A stretch of 64,000 nucleotides of DNA, taken from Trifolium pratense (taxonomy: Eukaryota > Streptophyta > Magnoliopsida > Fabales > Fabaceae). This document shows, in pieces, positions 1 through 10,887 of the stretch (positions are counted from its first letter, which is position 1; each line of letters opens with the position of its first letter). The position numbers were made by a program, and so were the translations under genes. Below the pieces are notes generated by a model. That model searched no databases and had not been told where the DNA came from. It saw only the letters and a list, made by a program, of their open reading frames with translations. Where the stretch lies: assembly GCF_020283565.1 (NCBI RefSeq), contig NC_060059.1, forward strand, positions 48,628,572 through 48,692,571, given 5' to 3'.

Positions 1-686
1 ACTTATGGAGCTTGCAAAGGTGATCTAAAATTGATATATAACCACATAAAACTAACATTCATCCCCAAAAGAGTTGATAATCAGATTGTGAATGAGGGAA
101 TTTTGGGAATTTTCAAGATTTGAAAAATTTAGGGTATAGATGTGGGGATTTAGATTTTTTGAGTTGATAAAGATGTTTTAGGATTCTTGAAGATAATCTT
201 GATTTGTTTGAGTTTATTGATTTTGATGAAGGTGGTATTTAAAAATTTTGTGTTTATTGACAAAGAAGATGACAAACACGATGAACAATATTGAAGATCA
301 TGATGAACACATAAATGTTTATTATTTTTAAAAAATAAATTATTCAATTTAAAATTTTAGTAATAACATGTAATAAATTGTGCAGTAGGTGCTGCCACGT
401 CATTAGTAATAGGCCACATCAGCAAAAATGACTCTAAAATGGAGTGGGGGACCAAAACTAACAAAAAATTAAAATTGGGGATCAAAAAATTGGTTTTTAA
501 AATAGGGGGATAAAAACTTCATTTTTTAAAAAATAGGGGGACCAAAAGTGCATTTAAGCCTAATAAATAATAAGTGAAAGATTGTTTTTTTTTTTTTTTT
601 TTTAAAAACTTGGTATTTACAACTATAATAAATATTAAGTGAAAGATATTGTATTGAGTGATCTAAGTAACACATTAATTAGGATA
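1..686. other. intergenic AT-rich DNA with a truncated foldback remnant
   Basis: No gene is supported here. Around 430-575 the repeated phrases 'gggggaccaaaa', 'ggggatcaaaa' and 'aataggggga' resemble one arm of a foldback MITE of the type that ends 'ttaagcctaata'; the other arm is not visible. A run of about 20 T starts near 584. The short reading frame at 150-347 on the minus strand is low-complexity and is not supported as a gene. Confidence 0.4.
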
Positions 687-689
687 GAA

Positions 690-719
690 CTAGGGGTAAA
701 CCCGTGCGTTCCACGGGTT
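690..719 (-). mobile_element. Helitron-like 3' terminus
   Basis: On the minus strand a GC-rich hairpin (stem AACCCGTG / CACGGGTT, plus-strand 699-719) is followed a few bases later by CTAG at 693-690, and the next base is T. A short hairpin just upstream of CTRR, with insertion before T, is the known signature of a Helitron 3' end. The element body would extend to the right of this point; its 5' TC end was not located. Confidence 0.4.
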
Positions 720-2617
720 CGATTAAATATATAATTAAAATATTTTTATAAATGAAAAATAATAATTGTTATAAATATAATAATATCATATAGTTAATTG
801 ATGGATATTAAAATAGCTTATTTAACTCATCTTCAATGTATTATTGGTAAAAAAAGAATAAGAAAATATGAGACATAAGAGCAATTTAAAGTTCGCTTAT
901 AGAGATGTCGTAAAATAAATTATAACCTTTAACTTCTAAACTTTTGCATAGGTCATATACATTCAAATTATTTCTAATGTAGTTGAGACATAATTTTTTT
1001 TTTTTTTACAAAACATACCAAATCCATGGTTTAAATAGAAGGAAAACTTCTGATCAAATTGACATGTTCCACAATCATCACACTGCAATGACCACATTTA
1101 TTCCACAAAGCAATCTTTAAACTTCAGTCCTTAAAAAGGTGAAAAATGGATATTGAAAATAGAATATACTTAAAAAGATAAAAATATATAGTGACTGACT
1201 TACTTGTTGAGAATATATATAGACATAATTTGCAAAAATATCTATAAATAGAAAACATACAAAATAATTTAAATACAAAAAATGAGAGAGCATGACTAAA
1301 CAAAAAGTATGTGATACAGGTGAATAGATATTAGTTATATAAAGACCATGGTTACATTGAGAAGCATTTCAACAGTCATAAGATTTAATTGTAATGAGTG
1401 TTTAGTTATCATTGCATTATATTTTTACAAATTAACTATGCAAAAGTTAATTTATAGCATAAGAAATTAGAACTCTTTATGCAAAAACCACAATAACACA
1501 TGAAGTTTTATTCTTTTCATTTTAGTGTGCCGTTTCTTTTGCAGATAATCAAAAGTCACACTATTAATTGGTGTTTCCAATTATTTACAATTAAGCATAA
1601 AATAAATCTCATAACCGATTTCAATTATTTTTTCTTCTATGGACTAATAATAGACATGTTATTGTTCTCGTATTTATCAATTCTCTTTTCTAAAAAGTCC
1701 GGTATCAAATATAAAATTATATTCATAGTTATACAATAACTTTAGTAAAATTACATATTATTAATTTATTTTTTTCTAAGGAAGATTTTTTTTTTCTTTA
1801 GTAAAGTTGGACGCAAAAATGTCAATATGACGCAATTCAGTTTTTTCTCAATTACATTATATACTATCATTTATCATTATAAGTCCAAATTTAGTAGAAA
1901 GTTGAGACAAATAATATAAGAATATATAATTGTTTGTTGATATATCTTCTTGTGAGAATTTCATTTTAGAATTCCAACAATCATGATAATTTGATGGTCA
2001 TAGTATCATTTATGTCTCTCTCTAAACCATAACCGAGATATAAATTTGTAGGTCTTATAATATTAGTTTGTCACTTTTAATTAAATTTTTCATTTTTGAT
2101 ATATTCTTTTGTAAGAAATTCTCTTAGAGGTGCCACATCATCACAAAGAAGGCCTAAGAGCAATTCAAGCTTCCTTTTAATAGTAAAAGATGTTATATCA
2201 ATTTTCAAGATATAATTTGGCCGATCAATATAATAGATATCCAACCATAAAAATTATGGATTAACATATATGAAGAATGTGAAATACAAAATGGATAAAT
2301 AATAAAAGGGTGAAACTGAATATACAATAGATGATAAGATATTCTTATATGAGTGACCATTTGTTTTACAAATTTCTCGTAAGAATGCATGAAAATCAAT
2401 AGATACTTTAGTCAATATTCTGCCATAGAAATCAATAAATTAGTGAAGGCATACATGAAAAGTATGAAAAGAACATAAGACATTATTAAAAGTTGAAGAA
2501 TACGTACCCAAGAGTTATTTTGGAGAAAATAAATGATGACTCAAACAAAAAATCTATAAATTAGTAAATACCTTTTTCTTCCTCTGGTTCTATCACATGG
2601 ATTTGGAGTAAGTAGAC
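720..2617. other. AT-rich noncoding sequence
   Basis: This is very AT-rich sequence with no reading frame resembling a protein. The frames at 1500-1739 (+) and 2205-2399 (-) are hydrophobic by base composition only. It may include the body of the Helitron whose end lies at 690. Nothing else was recognised. Confidence 0.4.
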
Positions 2618-2620
2618 TAA

Positions 2621-3034
2621 GGGGGTGTTTGTTTCATGGATTATAAATTTATTCTTAGGAATGTGACTTTGAGAATCTTTAATTCCTATGTTTGTTTCAA
2701 GTTTTAAAAAATTATGCCTAGGAACTTTTTATTCCTTGGAATATAAATTACACATGACTTTCCCACTTTTTATTCCCATGTTAAATGGTGGGAATCTTAC
2801 ATTCCCATGGGAATAAGAGGTAACCACCCATAACTCCCCACGCTCCCATTATTTTTAACTCATTTATTTTTTTGTTTTAATATTTTAAAATATTAATTGA
2901 ATTTATTTTAAAAATGTTCCAAGGAACTTTATTTATTTACCAAACATATTGATAGGAATAATATTCCCAGCAATAATATTCCAAGGAATAATAATCCTAG
3001 GATTATAATTTTAATCCTCCGAACAAACACACCC
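2621..3034. mobile_element. Tourist/Harbinger-like MITE (414 bp)
   Basis: The left end reads GGGGGTGTTTGTTTCATGG and the right end is close to its reverse complement, ending AACAAACACACCC. The element is flanked by the 3-bp direct repeat taa (2618-2620 and 3035-3037). A 3-bp TAA/TTA duplication with GGGTGTTTGTTT ends is typical of PIF/Harbinger (Tourist) MITEs. The interior is rich in 'aggaat' and 'ttcctaggaa' inverted motifs and has no coding capacity. Confidence 0.7.
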
Positions 3035-3291
3035 TAAAATAATATAGCGGTTCTATGTTCTTGATAACAAATGAACAACCAATATCAATAAATAAATGAA
3101 AAAAATAAGATTGTTTACTTACAATCATTGTTATGATAAAAAAATATTTTAAAGATAACTTTTAAATGAACAATATAATTTAATAAGAGTAATTGAGAAT
3201 ACCGGCCTTTTCATCCGTTAACATTCTATTTGTAGTGAAAAATTATTTCCTTCAACCTACAAATGAAGAACAAAAACTAAACATTAGTACA

Positions 3292-3775
3292 TGGACTGGA
3301 CAATGGGCTTAAGGACATAACCAGCAAGCCCAATGAATATCAGAAGGAGAATAGGCCCAAATCAAGTAAATCCTAAATATCCATTAGGCGACACGAAGCC
3401 CCGGGCGTGATTAATGATAGCGGGGCAACGCCCAGAAGTTGAATCCCGTATTGTTATAAATATCTTTTTCTTCCCTGTGTTAGCAACTGGCTTGGGAAGG
3501 AAGAAACCAACTTCCCGCAAACCGCCATAGCTTGGAGACCAAGGTTTTCATCCCTATTTTCACGCTATACCACCGAAGAAGATGCTAAGGACCGGATTTT
3601 TAGGAACCCTTACTTGGAGAAGAAGACTAGAGGCTCTATAAATAGCTCCATACTTTCATTTGTAAAGGGATCTTTTGGTCTGACTTATAAAACTCACAGG
3701 GTTGTTGGGATTGAACCAAGTGTAACCACATCATTTAATCAATAATACAAACCCCTTTGAGTTTTTACCAGAACA
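3292..3775 (+). repeat. 5' LTR of element 1 (484 bp)
   Basis: It begins TGGACTGGAC and ends ACCAGAACA. A TATA box TATAAATA lies at 3637-3644 and a weaker one (gttataaatatc) lies near 3453. AT-rich stretches with 'aatcaataatac' before the end may serve polyadenylation. It is identical to the 3' LTR except for one indel near position 90. Confidence 0.95.
3637..3644 (+). promoter_or_regulatory. TATA box in the element 1 LTR
   Basis: TATAAATA sits in the context GGCTCTATAAATAGCTCC, a near-consensus plant TATA box about 135 bp before the LTR end. The same box recurs in the 3' LTR at about 15606. Confidence 0.6.
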
Positions 3776-3778
3776 TTT

Positions 3779-3796
3779 TGGCGCCCACCGTGGGGC
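3779..3796 (+). promoter_or_regulatory. primer-binding site of element 1
   Basis: TGGCGCCCACCGTGGGGC starts three bases after the LTR end and has the TGGCGCC start common in Tat/Athila elements. The matching tRNA cannot be named with confidence from the sequence alone. Confidence 0.75.
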
Positions 3797-3860
3797 TGCG
3801 GTAAAATCATTTGATCCCAGCCTATCACAGCAATTAGACGAAAAAATCAAACATCTCCAC

Positions 3861-6800
3861 ATGGCTGGAGAACATGGAAACAACGATAATTCTAGCGTTA
3901 ACACCTTGCAAGCCGCCGTCGTAGAAATTCGGCGTTTGCAGACCCAGATCGCGGCTATCGAAGCCGAAAGAACACATGAGAAAGAAAAAGCAAAAATGAT
4001 TTCAGAAGAGGAGGAAGGAGAGAACATCATGGATGTACAGCCTTTGGCACAGCATTTATGGGATACATAAGTCACAGAAGCGATCAAAGTTCCTCACCTT
4101 CCTACCTTTGATGGAAAAACTGACCCTCGAGAGCATCTGATGGCAATTGGAACACAAACTGCCATAATCAATGCTCCAGAACACCTAAAATGTAAACTAC
4201 TAGCCGGCACCTTCAAGGATGTAGCCTTGCGTTGGTATATGAACCTTCCAAGAAATTCAATAGAAAGCTACGCGGATTTTCACAAAAAATTCGTTCACCA
4301 GTTCGCCGGATCGAAACACGTGAAAGTCACGTCAACTAGCCTATTCTCCATTCGCCAAAACCACGGCGAATCGTTGCGTAGTTTTCTAGCCAGATTCAGC
4401 GAGGCCACCATCAAGGTCTCAAATCCAAACCAGGAGATGTTCGTGGCGGCCTTCCACAATGGGCTAAGAGCAGGACATTTCAACGAATCCCTAGCCCAAA
4501 AACCAGCCTCATCAATGCAGGAGGTAAACAAAAGAGCGGAGTGTTACATAAAGGGCGAAGAAAGCAACGCCGAGAAAAGGCAAAGAGACGCCAAGGAGAA
4601 GGAATATGTAGGCCGTGCTACTAGAGCCCTAGAACACCCGCGACCAAAAACGGGAAGTCATCAAGGAAACACATGGCAAAGGCACCATGGTAAGCCATAC
4701 CATCAACCACCAAGGAGAGAGTTCAGGAATCACCCCGCCGAGGAAGGGTTTACGCCATTAAACACTTCAAAAGTGTACGTGTTAAACGAAATTCTGGCCA
4801 GTGGCTTGGCAAATCTCCCCCCAAAAAGAGCCAACAATATCCCCATGGGACTCAACGACAATGCCTGGTGCGCCTACCATAGGTGCAGAGGTCATTCTAC
4901 GGAAAAGTGCTTCCGCCTAAGAGATTTGATCGAAGAACTGATTAAAAGCGGACACCTCCGAAGGTTCATTGACGATGCAGCGCAAGGCCGAGTCGTCGTG
5001 CCAAAAATCCCCAGGCATGAGCCACGAGATACTCCGGGACCAAGTAAAGAGCCTCCAAAGGAGAGGATCGCTGTTAATACAATAGCGGGGGGGTTCTCAA
5101 GAGGAGGGGAGTCAAGCTCAGCAAGGAAAAGATATGTGCGTCGAGCCATCTCAGAGATATATCTCGTGAGACAACCCCAACCACTCGACGTCCCGGATTT
5201 GGCATTTACAGCAAGGGATGGCCTGGAGGTAGCGCCCCATGACGATGACCCTTTAGTAATACAAGTCCAAATCCTGAACTGCGATGTAAAGAGAGTACTA
5301 ATTGATTCAGGGAGCTCAGCAGACATCATGTACTGGGAAGCTTTCAAGGCCATGCAATTAGCGGAAGAACAATTGCAGCCTTACGCAGGAGCTCTAGTTG
5401 GGTTTTCCGGAGAACAGGTAGACGTGATGGGTTACGCCTCCCTACTCACTACCTTCGGGGAGGGAAGTAACGCCAAGACTATCAAAGTGCGATATTTGGT
5501 AGTCAAAACTCCGTTCACCTCCTACAACATTATCATAGGAAGACCTGCTTTCAACACCTTAGGGGCGGCCATGTCCACTCTGTACCTATCAATTAAATAC
5601 CCTCTAGATAACGGAGGAGTGGGAACAGTTAGAGGCGATCAGATCCTCGCCAAAAAATGTTACGAGTCCAGCTTGAAGATACGGCATCGAGCATCCAATA
5701 CGAATGGAGCGTCCGAAAGAAGACAAGCCACAGTTCCGGGTGGCATAAACATCATAGAAAATTCAGACATGGATCCAAGAGAAGAATTTCAAGACAAAAG
5801 GGTGAGCCCTATAGAAGACCTGGAGCAAGTTCAAATCGGCGATCACCCGCACCAAACAACCAGTTTAGGAACGGCGTTGCCCAATGAGGAGAGAAGAAGA
5901 ATCATCAAAATATTGAAGGACAACGCTGACCTATTTGCATGGAAACCCTCAGATATGCCAGGAATAGATGAATGGGTGATAACACATAAACTATCAATAT
6001 CACCCAACACAAAACCTGTCTCCCAGAGAAAAAGAAAAGTTGGGGAGGAAAGGCGAGCTGCAATAGCAGAGGAAGTGGAGAAACTAAAAGAGGCTGGATT
6101 CATTGAAGAGATAAAATATCCCTCTTGGTTGGCTAACGTCGTCATGGTGAAAAAGGCCAACGGAAAGTGGAGGATGTGCGTGGATTTTACGGATCTAAAT
6201 AAGGCATGCCCCAAAGACCCATATCCTTTGCCCAACATAGACAGGTTGATTGATGGTGCTTCAGGATGCAAAATGTTGAGTTTTATGGACGCCTACTCAG
6301 GGTATAATCAAATAAAAATGAACCCTATAGATGGCTGTCATACAGCCTTCATGTCGAATACCTGTAATTATTTTTACAACGTTATGCCTTTCGGGTTGAA
6401 GAACGCAGGAGCAACATACCAAAGGTTGATGGACAGGGTTTTTTCCGAGCAAATAGGAAAGAACTTAGAGGTATACATTGACGATATGGTAGTAAAAACT
6501 CCCGAAGGAAATCGCCATGACGAAGACCTTTTAGACATCCTGGGATCAGTAAGAAAGTACAACATGAGATTAAACCCAGCGAAATGTTCCTTCGGGGTGC
6601 AAGCAGGAAAATTCCTAGGTTTCATGCTCACCAACAGAGGAATAGAAGCCAATCCAGAAAAATGTCAAGCTATCATAGACATGAGAAGTCCTACATCTGT
6701 GAAAGAGGTCCAAACTTTGACGGGCAGAATAGCGGCATTATCCAGATTCTTATCATGCGCGGGCGAAAAGGGCTTCCACTTCTTCGCATCCCTTAGGAAG

Positions 6801-8998
6801 AATGAAAGATTCTCCTGGACGCCCGAATGCGAAGAAGCCTTCAGACAACTAAAGGAATTTTTGGCATCGCCGCCCATCTTGACGCGCCCATTACCAGGTA
6901 ATATCCTCTACCTTTATCTCGCAGTTTCTCACAGAGCCTTAAGCTCAGCTCTGGTTCAGGAAGTGGAGGGTGAAGAAAAGCCTATATATTTTGTAAGTAG
7001 AACCCTCAGAGGAGCAGAAACAAGATACCAGAGGATAGAGAGGTTATCTCTTGCGGTGGTTGTCACAGCTAGAAAATTAAGACAAGACTTTCAAAGCCAC
7101 AAGATAGTTGTTAGAACAGATTACCCTATCAAGAACGTCCTCAGAAAGCCAGACCTAGCAGGAAGGATGGTAGCATGGTCCGTTGAATTATCAGAATTTG
7201 ATATCACTTTCTCGCCTAGAGGGGCCATCAAATCGCAAAGGCTGGCTGACTTTGTATTAGAAATGTCTACCCCGCCAACAACTGAGAAAGCTGCGACGTG
7301 GACCCTCTCAGTAGACGGAGCCTCCAACGTACGGGGAAGTGGAGCCGGAGTAGTGCTGGAAGGACCAGATGGCGTTATGATAGAGCAATCATTACGTTTC
7401 GCCTTCAAAGCCAGCAATAACCAGGCTGAGTACGAAGCCTTGATAGCAGGAATGAAGTTAGCAAAAGACATGGAAGTGAAGGAGTTAAAAGCCATGAGTG
7501 ATTCCCAACTGGTGACCAACCAAGTGTCAGGAAAGTTTCAGACGAAGGAACCACAGTTAATCAAATACGTAGAGGGAGTGCAAAATCTAGCTAAACACTT
7601 CGACTCGTTCGAATTAGTTTATGTCCCTCGCGAGCAAAACATGAGAGCAGATCTATTGTCAAAACTGGCGAGCACAAAGAAACCAGGGAGCCATAGAACC
7701 GTTATCCAAGAAACGATCAAAACTCCCAGCATCGGCGGAGAAGATTTGATGATGGTGATAGAAGAAGAAGATTGGAGATCGCCCATTATACGATACCTCC
7801 AAAAGGATGAACTCCCAAAAGAAAGGGAAAAAGCTTTCAAATTGAAGAAGACGGCGGCATGGTACTCTATGGTAGGGGATAGGCTATACAAAAGGGGATT
7901 TGCATCCCCCCTCCTCCTATGCGTCAGCAAGGAAGAAGCAAAACATATTATGTCTGAAGTGCATGAGGGCTCATGTGGCAGCCATATCGGTTCAAGGGCT
8001 TTGGCAGGAAAAATATTAAGGGCAGGTTTTTACTGGCCGGACATACACGATGACACCGCCATGTACGTAAGAAACTGTGATAAATGCCAAAGACACGCTA
8101 ATTTACATCACATGCCTGGAGAGCCATTGAAATCAGTATTATCCCCATGGCCTTTTTTCATGTGGGGGGTGGATATTGTTGGACCATTCCCAGTTGGCTA
8201 CAAACAAGCAAGATGGATCATCGTCGCCGTTGATTATTTTACAAAATGGATTGAAGCAGAGCCAGTATCTAGTATTTCGGCGGAACAGGTCAAGATTTTT
8301 TATTGGAAAAAAATCATCTGCAGATTCGGCTTGCCTAAGTACATCGTGTCCGATAACGGCACTCAGTTCGCCAGCGAAAAGGTCGTGGAATTCTGTCGAA
8401 GCAAAGGAATCAAAAACACCTTTATATCAGTGGAGCACCCACAGGCTAACGGACAGGCTGAATCGGCAAATAAGGTTATATTAAGGGCATTGAAAAGGAG
8501 GCTAGATAGCAAAGGCGAGGCTTGGGTAGCCCACATCTCGCCCATCCTGTGGTCCTATCATACCACTCCCCAATCCTCAACGGGAGAAGCACCATTTACA
8601 ATGGTTTATGGCTCAGATGCAATGATCCCGGTGGAAATAAATCCTCCCAGTTGGCGCAGAGAAACCATAACGCAGGAGGAGAATGATAGAGCTTTGGAAG
8701 AGAACCTAGACATGATCGAAGAAAGAAGAGAGAGAGCACACTTCAGAGAATTCGCCATAAAACAAAGGGCCGCTAGGCGTTATAATACGAGAGTCAAACA
8801 GAGAAGTTTTCAAGAGGGCGATCTAGTGTTGAAAAGACCCATGGGAAAGGATAAAGGAGGGAAGTTCGCGGCAAACTGGGAAGGCCCCTTTCGTATACAA
8901 GAAGCCTTTGAAGGAGGAGCATATCGCTTAGAGACTATGGAAGGAAGAACCCTCCCAGGACGTGGAACATATCAAACTTAAAGTTCTACTATAGCTAG
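3861..8998 (+). pseudogene. gag-pol of element 1, interrupted
   Basis: The frame opens at ATG 3861 and runs 69 codons to a TAA at 4068-4070. The same frame then continues from 4071, so a single nonsense codon splits gag; the open stretch from 4140 encodes 1613 residues. Counting from 4140: Gag core about 20-140; CX3CX3HX4C-like motif (C244, C248 or C249 region) about 244-257; protease DSGSS at 389; RT with YIDD at 779; first RNase H about 900-1040; second, archaeal-type RNase H starting with the SVDGAS motif near 1056; integrase HHCC about 1274-1320; catalytic D1345, D1405 and E1441. Near 8958 a 1-nt loss shifts the frame, giving a false stop at 8979. The other frame there has the usual W-N...L-K..YY tail and a stop at 8996-8998. 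The polyprotein would supply capsid, reverse transcription and integration functions. It is not functional as it stands. Confidence 0.92.
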
Positions 8999-9267
8999 CT
9001 ACGGAGCATCACGCCACTGGTGGAAGAACAAGTAAATTCATGCCTTTTCAGCACTATTTTAATGATGTACAAGAACCATTTTCATTAATAAATAAAAACA
9101 ATGAGATACTCTTTTCCCTTGTGCAAACTAGGGTTTTTATCGAGGCTCATTAAATTTCAAAATCTTAGTAGTTCTTTTACTTTATTACACATGTTTTCTT
9201 ACACAGTCAAAACATTTACGTCAATCAAGATCAACCTAATTAAGTTATGAACTCTGAATAGACTAAG
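8999..9267 (+). other. spacer between pol and the tandem array in element 1
   Basis: This is AT-rich untranslated sequence of the element with no reading frame of note. It leads directly into the 56-bp array. Confidence 0.6.
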
Positions 9268-10499
9268 AAATTAAATCAGGGTTGAGAGGCCTTGGCGTCA
9301 CCCGTAGGGGACGTCAGAAACAGAAATTAAATCAGGGTTGAGAGGCCTTGGCGTCACCCGTAGGGGACGTCAGAAACAGAAATTAAATCAGGGTTGAGAG
9401 GCCTTGGCGTCACCCGTAGGGGACGTCAGAAACAGAAATTAAATCAGGGTTGAGAGGCCTTGGAGTCACCCGTAGGGGGCGTCAGAAACAGAAATTAAAT
9501 CAGGGTTGAGAGGCCCTGGCGTCACCCGTAGGGGGCGTCAGAAACAGAAATTAAATCTTGGTTGAAAGGCCCTGGCGTCACCCGTAGGGGACGTCAAGAA
9601 TAGAAATTAAATCAGGGTTGAGAGGCCTTGGCGTCACCCGTAGGGGGCGTCAGAAACAGAAATTAAATCAGGGTTGAGAGGCCTTGGCGTCACCCGTAGG
9701 GGGCGTCAGAAACAGAAATTAAATCAAGGTTGAAAGGCCCTGGCGTCACCCGTAGGGGACGTCAAGAATAGAAATTAAATCAAGGTTGAAAGGCCCTGGC
9801 GTCACCCGTAGGGGGCGCCAAAAACAGAAATTAAATCAAGGTTGAAAGGCCCTGGCGTCACCCGTAGGGGACGTCAAGAATAGAAATTAAATCAAGGTTG
9901 AAAGGCCCTGGCGTCACCCGTAGGGGGCGCCAAAAACAGAAATTAAATCAAGGTTGAAAGGCCCTGGCGTCACCCGTAGGGGACGTCAAGAATAGAAATT
10001 AAATCAAGGTTGAAAGGCCCTGGCGTCACCCGTAGGGGGCGCCAAAAACAGAAATTAAATCAAGGTTGAAAGGCCCTGGCGTCACCCGTAGGGGACGTCA
10101 AGAATAGAAATTAAATCAAGGTTGAAAGGCCCTGGCGTCACCCGTAGGGGGCACCAAAAACAGAAATTAAATCAAGGTTGAAAGGCCCTGGCGTCACCCG
10201 TAGGGGACGTCAAGAATAGAAATTAAATCAAGGTTGAAAGGCCCTGGCGTCACCCGTAGGGGACGTCAAGAATAGAAATTAAATCAAGGTTGAAAGGCCC
10301 TGGCGTCACCCGTAGGGGACGTCAAGAATAGAAATTAAATCAAGGTTGAAAGGCCCTGGCGTCACCCGTAGGGGGCGCCAAAAACAGAAATTAAATCAAG
10401 GTTGAAAGGCCCTGGCGTCACCCGTAGGGAACGTCAAGAACAGAAATTAAATCAAGGTTGAAAGGCCCTGGCGTCACCCGTAGGGGGCGCCAAAAACAA
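9268..10499 (+). repeat. 22-copy, 56-bp tandem repeat array inside element 1
   Basis: Twenty-two units, each starting aaattaaatc, follow one another at exactly 56 bp with no indel between unit starts (9268, 9324 ... 10444). Units fall into types. Copies 1-5 and 7-8 read cagggttgagaggcc. Copy 6 and copies 9-22 are closer to caaggttgaaaggccc. From copy 9 onward two variants largely alternate, ending ggacgtcaagaatag or gggcgccaaaaacag, which gives a 112-bp higher-order repeat. Copies 17-19 break the alternation with three units of the same variant. Each unit contains ggcgtcacccgtagggg, whose ends can pair, perfectly over TGGCG/CGCCA in the second variant. Tandem repeats in this position, downstream of pol, are known from legume Ogre/Tat elements and are thought to seed satellite DNA. 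Confidence 0.95.
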
Positions 10500-10887
10500 A
10501 AAATGAACAGCGAAGAAAAGCAAGATTATCAACATCACCAAGAGGAAAAGCTTGCACGCACTCAAAACAAGGCGACATATCGCCATACCAGCTACAAACA
10601 ACAGGTATAAACTTATTTTCAAACAACTCACAATTATGTTAAAGTGTCAAAGAAATCGCAGGTGTAAGGGTAAAAGTTTACGAAGAAAGAAAGGTAGGAG
10701 GCGTTATTTAATAGCGCAATATCAAAATAATCCGCAAAAGCATGAAGAAAGAAAATCAGACAAGCGAAGAAATTAATAAAAAACCCACTGAAGGGCAAGA
10801 TGTTCAGGCCACAAAAGGGCACACAGAATAGTTACAAAAGCCACATAAGGGCAAGATTTAATCTATTACAACAGAAGAATAAAGCAT
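10500..10887. other. spacer between tandem array and antisense gene
   Basis: No coding evidence. The plus-strand frame 10552-10776 is lysine/arginine-rich by composition only. This would be the 3' untranslated side of the antisense gene at 12974-10888. Confidence 0.5.

Noticed and set aside
9268..10499. Regular repeats resembling a CRISPR array
   Set aside because: The whole 56-bp unit repeats with no unique spacers, and the setting is a plant retrotransposon.
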